64,000 bases of DNA, from assembly GCA_050946935.1 (NCBI GenBank), contig JBMNVR010000012.1, positions 1-64,000 of the forward strand, written 5' to 3'. The DNA comes from UQRS01 sp050946935. GTDB lineage: Bacteria; Bacillota; Clostridia; Oscillospirales; Acutalibacteraceae. Shown piece by piece: positions 57,305 through 64,000 of this stretch; the stretch's first letter is position 1; the number at the start of each line of letters is the position of its first letter. The notes beneath the pieces are model-generated. The model did no database searches, was not told the origin of the DNA, and worked only from the letters and a program-made list of their open reading frames with translations. The translations under genes were made by a program, and so were the position numbers.

Positions 57305-60037
57305 ATGACACAACGGATTGCGTCGGGAGTTTTATCATTTGTTTTAATTTTCTGCCTGCTTATTTCGGCCGCATTACCGGTCGGTGCGGCGGGAACGGGG
57401 AATGCGGCTGGAATCGAATATGCCTTTTTGTATGAAGAACCCGGCCTGGCCGGCGGGTCTGTAACAATCCACAATGCCTCCCTGTCGGGAAAGGTGGCCC
57501 TGTGCTGGGCCTCCCGTGGGCAGGCGCTCGAGGGGTATTCTCCTTTGGCGGAGGTGGAGCTGGCCCCTGCGGCCGACACGGTGGTCGAGGTGCAGAAGTT
57601 TACCGCCATCCCGGAAGGCGCGCAGCAGCTTGCCTGCTATCAGGACGGCGTCCTGGTGCCTTCCCTGATCTATACCATTCCGGCCGGGAAGCGCACCGCT
57701 TTGGGAAAGAAGCTGTATTCCTTCGGCAGCGTGTCAGACGTGCACCTGCCGACCAACGATGGGGATGATTTTCGGCGCGCGCTGGCATTTTTTAAGGCAT
57801 ATGGCTGTTCCTTCGTCGGCATTTCGGGCGATATTGCCAACGACGGCAGCGCCGCTCAGTTGGAGATGTATCAGAGCATTGTCTCGCCCTATGATGACAG
57901 TATGCCGGTTTATGTCTCGGCCGGGAATCACGATGCCCAGGGCGGCGGGCTGAATCAAGCCCAGTGGGAGCAGTACACCGGACACCCGCAGCAATTTGTG
58001 ATCGAGGAGCCGACGACCGGCGATATCTTTATTTTTTTAGGGGATAACAACTGGCCCAACGATTCCAATAATCAGACGGTTCTGACCATGGCGCAGATCA
58101 ACTGGCTGGCCGACCGGTTGGAGATGTACAAGGATCGCCGGGTGTACCTGTATCAGCATGTGTTTCTGGGGGATACCTGCGGAGAGGTGTACGACGCCGC
58201 CGGCAATCCGGTTTACGGCGTCTGGTTTAAGCCTGACCGTGTGGAGGAGAACGCCTATCGCGACCTGATGCGGAAATACAACAACGTCACCTGGTTCAGT
58301 GGGCATTCCCACTGGAAATATTATCTGCAAAGCAACAACGCCGACCTCAATGTCTATGATGGGGCGGGGGAGTATTGCCAGATGGTGCATATCCCCAGCC
58401 TGACCGTTCCGCGCGATTACATTGACGGCGAACGGGTGGAGGACAGTGCCAATTCCGAAGGGTACATCGTCGACGTGTATCGGGACTATACCGTTTTGCG
58501 CGGCTACGATTTTGAAAACGGACAGCACTATGCTTACGCGACCTACGCTCTCAGCCGGGCGGTGTCGGCCGAGCCGGAGATTGCACACTTTTCCGTTTCT
58601 CCCGGCGAGGTGTATCTGGTTCCCGGAGGCAGCGCGGCTCTTTCGGCCAAGGTAGTTGGGCGAAACGGTGCGGACGAAGGGGTCGACTGGTTTTCCGACG
58701 TGGGGGAGAAACTGGCCGTATCGTCTGACGGGCGGCTGCGTGCGGCGGCCGATCTCGCATACGGCGACTATACGGTGACGGCCGTTTCCCGCGCCGATCC
58801 TGAGAAAACCTGTACGGTTCGGGTGATGGTCGGAACGGAGGACGGTTCGAAAACGTATCCCTATCTGATCAAAAATACGGAGGATTTTCTGCGCCTTACC
58901 GCCGCAATGAACGCAGGAGAGACCTATCGGGATAAATATTTTCTGCAAACGGCTGATATCACGCTGCCGGAAGGGTACGGCGGCGTCGGGAATACAAAGG
59001 AATTCCTTGGAATTTATAACGGGAACGGATATACCATCCGCGCGACGCTGCAACATGACAACCGAAACACCCTGTTCGGTTATATTGGAAACGACAGCTC
59101 GCAGGGCATTTTAATGAATCTTTGCGCTGATGTAACGGTCAAATCGGCTGAGTACGGTTCGGGCATGGCTTATTCTATCCGGCGGTATGGGCTGGCGATC
59201 AACTGCTATTCAGTTTCCGATGTGACGGCCGGCGGCCGGGCATCCTGCCTCTTCTCCTCGGTGTATGGCTATGCGTACAACTGCTTTGGCGCGGGGCAGA
59301 CGCGCAGCACCGGCGGAGAATCGACCGGCGGCGTCGCGGCGCAGTGGAACGGTGCCTCCGACCGCCTGCAAAATGTTTTTTATCTGGATACCTGCGGCGC
59401 GGGCGGCTCCGCCTCTTCCAACGCGGCGGGGCAGAAGAATATGACGGCGGCCGATCTTGCCGGCACGGCCTTTTTTGCCGAGCTGCGTGCGGGAGCGCAG
59501 ATGGCTGACAGCTTCCTTGCTGCGAACGGATTTGTTTCGGTTTCGGCGGCCGATCTTTCGGACTGGAAAGCGGGAGAAAACCGTCCCGCCTTCCGGCAAA
59601 AGGAGGGGGAAGTGGGAATCTCCGCTTGCCGGATCGGCGGTGTGGATGCCGCGATTGAAGACGGGCGTATTGTGGTAACGCTGCCGAAAGGAACCGACCT
59701 TTCTGCCCTTTCCTGGGAAATCGTCTTGAAGGGAGAAAAGGCATCCTGTGATCTGAAGGAAGAAGTGGTCGATTTCTCTGATCCGGTGTGCTTTGCTGTC
59801 CGGGCCGAAAACGGGCTGCTGCAAACCTATACCGTTCTGGCAACGGCAGAGAGCGGGCGCCCGGGCGATGTGGACCAGGATGGAGCGGTCACCGTCTCCG
59901 ACGTGGTGGAGCTGCGGAAAATCATCGTTGTGGGGAACTGGACGGCCGTACAGTTTGCGGCCGGAAATCTGGACGGGGACGAAACCTTGTCGGTCAGCGA
60001 CGTGGTAGAGCTGCGAAAAAGGATTGTTCGCGGGTAA
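57305..60037 (+). CDS. Secreted metallophosphoesterase with Ig-like, GLUG-like and dockerin domains
   Basis: A 910-residue exported protein. After a signal peptide (about 1-30) and a beta-sandwich, a calcineurin-like phosphoesterase domain (about 138-430) shows SVSDVHLP, SGDIANDG, SAGNHDAQ, LYQHVFLG and SGHSHWKYY, the full metal-ligand series. An Ig-like domain (about 435-520), a GLUG-like repeat region (about 520-700), a further beta domain and a dockerin (about 853-910, two VSDVVELRK repeats) follow. The substrate is unknown; relatives act on phosphodiesters or phospholipids. A dockerin on a phosphoesterase is unusual. ATG 57305 follows GAGAAGG. Confidence 0.88.
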   Translation: MTQRIASGVLSFVLIFCLLISAALPVGAAGTGNAAGIEYAFLYEEPGLAGGSVTIHNASLSGKVALCWASRGQALEGYSPLAEVELAPAADTVVEVQKFTAIPEGAQQLACYQDGVLVPSLIYTIPAGKRTALGKKLYSFGSVSDVHLPTNDGDDFRRALAFFKAYGCSFVGISGDIANDGSAAQLEMYQSIVSPYDDSMPVYVSAGNHDAQGGGLNQAQWEQYTGHPQQFVIEEPTTGDIFIFLGDNNWPNDSNNQTVLTMAQINWLADRLEMYKDRRVYLYQHVFLGDTCGEVYDAAGNPVYGVWFKPDRVEENAYRDLMRKYNNVTWFSGHSHWKYYLQSNNADLNVYDGAGEYCQMVHIPSLTVPRDYIDGERVEDSANSEGYIVDVYRDYTVLRGYDFENGQHYAYATYALSRAVSAEPEIAHFSVSPGEVYLVPGGSAALSAKVVGRNGADEGVDWFSDVGEKLAVSSDGRLRAAADLAYGDYTVTAVSRADPEKTCTVRVMVGTEDGSKTYPYLIKNTEDFLRLTAAMNAGETYRDKYFLQTADITLPEGYGGVGNTKEFLGIYNGNGYTIRATLQHDNRNTLFGYIGNDSSQGILMNLCADVTVKSAEYGSGMAYSIRRYGLAINCYSVSDVTAGGRASCLFSSVYGYAYNCFGAGQTRSTGGESTGGVAAQWNGASDRLQNVFYLDTCGAGGSASSNAAGQKNMTAADLAGTAFFAELRAGAQMADSFLAANGFVSVSAADLSDWKAGENRPAFRQKEGEVGISACRIGGVDAAIEDGRIVVTLPKGTDLSALSWEIVLKGEKASCDLKEEVVDFSDPVCFAVRAENGLLQTYTVLATAESGRPGDVDQDGAVTVSDVVELRKIIVVGNWTAVQFAAGNLDGDETLSVSDVVELRKRIVRG

Positions 60038-60175
60038 AATTGCTTTTTTCACCAACAGCTACATAGGCTTTTGATGGGAGTGACCCCTGATTCGCCGGAA
60101 GGCAAAATCAAATCGAACAGGCGACACCGTTTTACAAAGACTGCATATATATTTTAGAAAAACTACAAATTTCTA

Positions 60176-60204
60176 TTGACTTGACTTTATTTCGATAGTA
60201 TAAT
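60176..60204 (+). promoter_or_regulatory. Promoter of the PiT-DUF47 unit
   Basis: TTGACT (60176-60181) and a perfect TATAAT (60199-60204) are spaced by 17 bases. Confidence 0.78.
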
Positions 60205-60337
60205 GTGTTCCACTGGGATAAGTGGTGGAGTCTGTCATAGAGAGCGATTTGTATCTCTATTTATTCACAGTAGTTTCCTTGCAAATTCTGAATAAAGAGG
60301 CCAAGCGCGCTGATTCGCAGCTTTTTATTCCGGGTGC

Positions 60338-60384
60338 AAAGGGCAGAGCTTCTATCCGGGAAGTTTTGCCCTTTTATTTTGTCT
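60338..60384 (+). terminator. Terminator-like stem in the PiT leader
   Basis: AAAGGGCA (60338-60345) pairs with TGCCCTTT (60367-60374), followed by TATTTTGTCTTG, only 17-20 bases before the PiT start. Confidence 0.55.
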
Positions 60385-60400
60385 TGTTTGGGGAGTGTTT

Positions 60401-61453
60401 ATGGACGTTTCATTTTCAGCTTTTTTGCAGGGAATGGTTGCAAGCCCGGTTTTGTTGGTTACGGTGCTTTTGACGCTGGGTGTTATCTTTGTAAATGGGT
60501 GGACCGACGCGCCGAACGCGATCGCGACCTGCATCACTACACGATGTATGCGTGTTCGAAGCGCAATATGGATGAGTGCTGTTTTTAATTTTCTGGGCGT
60601 GTTCGTGATGACGCAGATCAACAGCTCGGTAGCCAGCACCATCAGCAACATGGTGGATTTCGGGGGCAACACGCGGGAGGCGATGATCGCCCTGTGCGCG
60701 GCGCTGTTTTCTATCGTCGTTTACAGTGTGGGGGCATCTTATTTTGGAATTCCCACCAGTGAAAGCCATAGCTTGATTGCCGGGTTATCGGGCGCCGCGA
60801 TCGCAATACATAATGGAGTCGGCGGCATTAATATGAAAGAATGGGCCAAGGTGTTGTACGGCTTGGCACTCAGCTTGATTCTCGGCTTTGTAATTGGCTG
60901 GATTATTTGCAAATTGGTCAGCTTGATTTGTGCCCGCATGGATCGTCGGAAAACCAATTTCTTTTTCCGGGGCGCGCAAATTTTTGGGGCTGCGGCTATG
61001 AGCTTTATGCACGGTGCGCAGGATGGCCAAAAATTCATCGGAGTTCTGTTTTTGGGGCTGGCTTTTTCGCATGGACAGAGCGGGGTTGAAGGGGTCTCGA
61101 TTCCCATTTGGCTGATGCTGTTGTGCAGTGTGGTTATGGCGTCCGGCACCAGCGTGGGCGGAGAAAAAATCATCAAATCGGTCGGAATGGATATGGTGAA
61201 GCTGGAAAAATATCAGGGGTTTTCCGCCGATCTTGCCGCTGCGTTTTGCCTTCTGTTCTCCAGCTTATTCGGCATTCCGGTCTCGACCACCCATACAAAA
61301 ACGACGGCCATTATGGGCGTTGGCGCGGTGCGCCGTCTGTCCGCCATCAACTTCGGCGTCGTCAAGGATATGCTGCTCACCTGGGTGTTCACCTTTCCGG
61401 GCTGCGGCCTGATCAGCTTTGTGATGGCTAAGCTGTTTCTCGCCGTGTTTTAA
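60401..61453 (+). CDS. PiT family inorganic phosphate transporter
   Basis: A 350-residue membrane protein with about ten helices. The duplicated PiT signatures are present as VNGWTDAPNAIATCITTR (residues about 28-45) and SFMHGAQDGQKFIGV (about 205-219), with GIPTSESHSLIAG and GIPVSTTHTKTTA as the paired second motifs. It moves metal-phosphate with protons or sodium. ATG 60401 follows GGGGAG; an in-frame GTG lies at 60395. The DUF47 gene follows after 56 bases, the usual PiT partner. Confidence 0.94.
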   Translation: MDVSFSAFLQGMVASPVLLVTVLLTLGVIFVNGWTDAPNAIATCITTRCMRVRSAIWMSAVFNFLGVFVMTQINSSVASTISNMVDFGGNTREAMIALCAALFSIVVYSVGASYFGIPTSESHSLIAGLSGAAIAIHNGVGGINMKEWAKVLYGLALSLILGFVIGWIICKLVSLICARMDRRKTNFFFRGAQIFGAAAMSFMHGAQDGQKFIGVLFLGLAFSHGQSGVEGVSIPIWLMLLCSVVMASGTSVGGEKIIKSVGMDMVKLEKYQGFSADLAAAFCLLFSSLFGIPVSTTHTKTTAIMGVGAVRRLSAINFGVVKDMLLTWVFTFPGCGLISFVMAKLFLAVF

Positions 61454-61509
61454 ACGGCAGCAAGGTAGGAAGAATACAGGACAAGATTATTTAATATAGG
61501 AGTAGAGCC

Positions 61510-62133
61510 ATGTCGAAAAAACAAGATGCTTTTTATTTTCAAAATTTTATCGCCTGTGCAGACTGCGCCTGCCAGGCGGCACACCTGCTGGAAGAGACAA
61601 TGCGGTGTTTTGACCCGGATGCGCTGTCGGACAAGCTGGATGAAATGCATGAGATTGAACATGCTGCCGACGCAAAAAAGCATACGCTTCTGGATACGCT
61701 GGTCAAGGCTTTTATTACGCCGATCGAGCGGGAAGATATCATTCAGATGAGCCAGAATATTGACGAAATAACCGATAAAATCGAGGATGTGCTGATCCGG
61801 ATTTATTATAATCATGTCCGCAGCATCCGTCCCGACGCTTTGGAATTGGTCAAGGTAGTAATCCTTTGCTGTGAAGAGGTGCAAAAGCTTCTGAATGAGT
61901 TTGCGGATTTCAAGCATTCCAAAAGTCTTCACGATCATATTATTCATATCAATTCTCTGGAGGAAGAGGCGGACAAGCTGTACATTTCCTGCATGTATGA
62001 CCTGCATGGCTCGGACAGCGATCTGCTGGATGTGATCGCGTGGCGTGAAATTTACACCTATTTGGAAAAGTGCGCGGATGCGGGTGAGCACATAGCCGAT
62101 ACGGTGGAAAGCATTGTGATGAAAAACAGTTGA
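61510..62133 (+). CDS. DUF47 (PhoU-like) family protein, PiT partner
   Basis: A 207-residue, all-helical cytoplasmic protein of the DUF47/PhoU-like fold. The metal-binding E(D)xxxD-type motifs are visible as EMHEIEHAADAKKHTLLDTL and the later INSLEEEADKLY, and FITPIEREDIIQMSQNIDEITDKIEDV is the family centre. Such proteins regulate PiT transporters. TATAGGAGTAGAG precedes the ATG. Confidence 0.93.
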   Translation: MSKKQDAFYFQNFIACADCACQAAHLLEETMRCFDPDALSDKLDEMHEIEHAADAKKHTLLDTLVKAFITPIEREDIIQMSQNIDEITDKIEDVLIRIYYNHVRSIRPDALELVKVVILCCEEVQKLLNEFADFKHSKSLHDHIIHINSLEEEADKLYISCMYDLHGSDSDLLDVIAWREIYTYLEKCADAGEHIADTVESIVMKNS

Positions 62134-62439
62134 CGGCTTAAAAAAAGGCTGTCGGCTCTTGTGTGTGATGTCTCGACCGTCTGTGGCGGCATGCGGCAAT
62201 CTGTGATCCGCTGCGAATGCGGGCCGGACCCGACCCTTTGTGTATCGCACCATCGCCTTTTTTACGGCCGGAAAGGCATATGCCGTCCTTAAAATGTATA
62301 GAATAATGCCGAGCGCCGCCTGGACAAGGGGAACGGCACCACCGCGAGGCGCGCGTGACTGTGCCGGTGTCCTTGCCAACAGCCACAGGATAGATTTATC
62401 TGCAACCGTTTTATGAATAGAGTGAAGAGATGAGGCAAT
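62134..62439. other. Intergenic region, nothing recognised
   Basis: About 300 bases between DUF47 and DUF368. GACGGCTTAAAAAAAGGCTGTC just after the DUF47 stop has weak complementarity. No gene, clear promoter or structured element is seen. Confidence 0.4.
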
Positions 62440-63342
62440 ATGAAAAATTTTGCAAATAGCGATACAACGACACGGGAAGACTGCTCGAAAAAAAAGAACG
62501 CAAGCTCGGTTTCCGGCAATGCAAACCTTATTATGCGCCTGATTCATGGCGCGATTATCGGGCTGGGCGCTGTTTTGCCGGGTGTATCAGGCGGCGTGCT
62601 CTGCGTTGTTTTCGGTGTGTATAAACCGATCATGGAGCTGCTGTCTCATCCTTTTCGGGCCGTCAGAAAATATACGCGCCTGTTGATTCCGATTGTCATC
62701 GGATTTGTTTTCGGTTTTCTGGGCATTTCCAAGCTTCTCGGCGTTTTGCTGGAGGCATATCCCGATCCGTCGGTTTGCTTTTTTGCGGGACTGATTCTGG
62801 GAATGCTGCCTTCCCTTTTTCGCGAGGCGGGGAAGGAGGGACGCGGGAAAGGTTCTTTTGTTTCCCTGGGGTTGGCGTTTGCCGTCGCGCTCGCTTTACT
62901 TCTGGGGCTGAATACCATTTCTTTTTCCGTACGTCCGGGCTTTGCCTGGTACCTTTTCTGCGGCTTTTGCATCGCGCTGAGTATTATTGCCCCGGGAATG
63001 AGCTTTTCCACCTTGCTGATGCCATTGGGCTTATACACGCCGCTGATCGTCGGAATCGGGAATATGGATTTCGGCGTTCTTCTGCCCGCGGGAATCGGGG
63101 CGCTTTTGACAATTATCCTGTTGGCCAAGGCAGTGACCAAGCTGATGGAACGTCATTATTCCGTTGTGTTTCATGCCATAATCGGTATTGTAATTGCCGC
63201 TACGCTGGTGATTATTCCTTTCCACAGCTTTGTAAGCAGCGCAGGCACCGGCCTAATCAACAGCGCCTGTATTTTTATAGGAATCGGAATTGCGCTTTTG
63301 CTGGATCGGTTTAATCAAAAGTTCGAAATCTCTGAATCTTAA
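62440..63342 (+). CDS. DUF368 family polyprenyl-phosphate transporter
   Basis: A 300-residue membrane protein with about eight helices. The family's twin motifs appear as GAIIGLGAVLPGVSGGVLCVV (residues about 38-58) and ALSIIAPGMSFSTLLMPLG (about 180-198). DUF368 proteins (PopT) have been shown in other bacteria to return undecaprenyl phosphate across the membrane. The first 30 residues are polar and poorly conserved, and an internal start (MRLIHGAIIG) is possible. It lies after the phosphate transport genes. Confidence 0.88.
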   Translation: MKNFANSDTTTREDCSKKKNASSVSGNANLIMRLIHGAIIGLGAVLPGVSGGVLCVVFGVYKPIMELLSHPFRAVRKYTRLLIPIVIGFVFGFLGISKLLGVLLEAYPDPSVCFFAGLILGMLPSLFREAGKEGRGKGSFVSLGLAFAVALALLLGLNTISFSVRPGFAWYLFCGFCIALSIIAPGMSFSTLLMPLGLYTPLIVGIGNMDFGVLLPAGIGALLTIILLAKAVTKLMERHYSVVFHAIIGIVIAATLVIIPFHSFVSSAGTGLINSACIFIGIGIALLLDRFNQKFEISES

Positions 63343-63448
63343 AGTTTGAAATCGGCGAACCGTGTATGTCTGAAAACTTATCGGGCCTTTTCAGGCGCGA
63401 TGGTTGATAAATCAAAATTTTAATACGAGGGGAGCTGTCTTTTCATTT

Positions 63449-64000
63449 ATGGACAAGCACACAAAAACAGTCGGATATCTTCCGGACGAACGGCCGAGCG
63501 CCGGAAAACTGCTGCTCTATGCGATACAGCAGGTCATTGTTATGTTTCCGGCTACAGTTACGGTCGCGCTGGTTACGGGGTTTCAGGTATCTACGACAAT
63601 CTTCGCAAGCGGCCTGGCCACGCTTTGCTTCATCCTGATCACGGGGCGTAAGATCCCTTTGTATTACGGATCCAGTTTTGCGTATTTGACGGCGATTGCC
63701 AGCATGTGCGCTGCCGAGGGGTTTGAAAAAATCGACGGTATTCTTCCGACCGAGGCGATTCAGTACGCGCAGTTCGGCATCATTCTTTCCGGCCTGATTT
63801 CTATCGCCGCAGGTCTGCTGGTGCGCTTCTGTGGGAGAGAGGCGGTTGAAAAGGTGCTTCCGCCGTCGATTACCGGTCCGGTTGCGATGATTATCGGCCT
63901 GACGCTGGCCGGTAACGCGCTGGGCGACGCGATTCCGCAGACCAGTGCTGAGCTCCCCGCGGCGAATCAGTATTGGTGGATTGGGGTAAGCTTGGTAACG
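63449..64000 (+). CDS. NCS2 family nucleobase permease (uracil/xanthine type), 3' truncated by the window
   Basis: The first 184 residues of a larger membrane protein (family length about 430-450). After a 25-residue polar start, AIQQVIVMFPATVTVALVTGF is the UraA-like first helix, ITGRKIPLYYGSSFAYLTAIA carries the family's substrate-site segment, and PPSITGPVAMIIGLTLAGNAL follows. Uracil is the most likely substrate by resemblance to UraA, but purines cannot be excluded. The frame is open to the last base. GAGGGGAG lies 14 bases before the ATG. Confidence 0.9.
   Translation, partial: MDKHTKTVGYLPDERPSAGKLLLYAIQQVIVMFPATVTVALVTGFQVSTTIFASGLATLCFILITGRKIPLYYGSSFAYLTAIASMCAAEGFEKIDGILPTEAIQYAQFGIILSGLISIAAGLLVRFCGREAVEKVLPPSITGPVAMIIGLTLAGNALGDAIPQTSAELPAANQYWWIGVSLVT

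Larger units (their letters stand above)
60038..60400. ncRNA. Leader region of the PiT gene with possible attenuator
   Basis: From the promoter at 60176-60204 transcription would run about 190 bases before PiT. The leader contains a short hairpin (CCACTGGGATAAGTGG, about 60210-60225) and ends with a terminator-like stem at 60338-60374 just before the ribosome site. That layout suggests conditional termination. I do not recognise a known riboswitch class, and 60038-60175 shows nothing further. Confidence 0.4.

Noticed and set aside
60222..60473. An 83-codon frame in the PiT leader with faint likeness to the middle of MraZ (NKEAKRADSQLFIPGA)
   Set aside because: Only scattered matches, no MraZ N-terminus, and it runs into the PiT gene in another frame; regarded as chance.
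1..64000. CRISPR arrays, rRNA genes, intact insertion sequences, replication origin
   Set aside because: No regularly spaced repeats, rRNA motifs, transposase frames or DnaA-box clusters were recognised when reading both strands.

Overview
The window reads as chromosomal DNA of a spore-forming, anaerobic Firmicute of the class Clostridia, most like the Oscillospiraceae/Ruminococcaceae. The evidence is a rqcP-yabP-yabQ-divIC-yabR block, a YtvI-like protein, a sensory-type [FeFe] hydrogenase, three secreted proteins ending in type I dockerins, strong GGAGG ribosome sites and sigma-A promoters of TTGACA-N17-TATAAT type. Taxonomy is inferred; no rRNA gene is present.

Layout. 1-7600 (+) is housekeeping: a T-box leader end, alaS, a HIT protein, comEC, holA, an RNase M5-like TOPRIM protein and a DUF4491 protein. 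7858-9584 (-) holds an AraC and an ArsR-like regulator. Divergent from them, 9811-18486 (+) carries a short ResB, CcsA, a beta-propeller di-heme cytochrome and a 1620-residue HzsA-like di-heme protein ending in a dockerin. This is the most unusual part of the window: heme-attachment machinery, two extracellular cytochromes and a cellulosome-type docking module, with matching palindromes beside both divergent promoters. 19229-24276 has an MFS transporter and a sensory hydrogenase operon (DRTGG, anti-sigma-like ATPase, TIGR04076, HydS-like hydrogenase, DRTGG, PHP). 24553-28110 is a secreted GH67 alpha-glucuronidase with F5/8C modules and a dockerin. 28312-30856 is a DUF134/NifX regulator with a CoA-disulfide reductase-rhodanese.

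31071-35184 (-) is an ACT regulator-hom-thrB-lysC operon. 35476-43699 holds a YtvI-like permease, a zinc-ribbon membrane protein, pcrA and an unusual ABC cassette pairing a PotD-like lipoprotein with a zinc/manganese-type ATPase and permease. 43848-46392 holds a conserved Clostridia protein and a roughly 1.5 kb phage-like insertion bounded by 12-bp copies of the 3' end of tRNA-Pro(GGG). 46640-49922 has a cysteine-rich leader peptide before cysK, then nadA and mnmA. 50092-52205 is the sporulation/division block. 52356-60037 has an amidohydrolase, a fumarase alpha subunit, a THUMP methyltransferase, an unknown membrane protein and a dockerin-tagged metallophosphoesterase. 60401-64000 has PiT, a DUF47 protein, DUF368 and a truncated NCS2 permease.

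All calls come from reading the sequence and from family knowledge; no database search or folding program was run.
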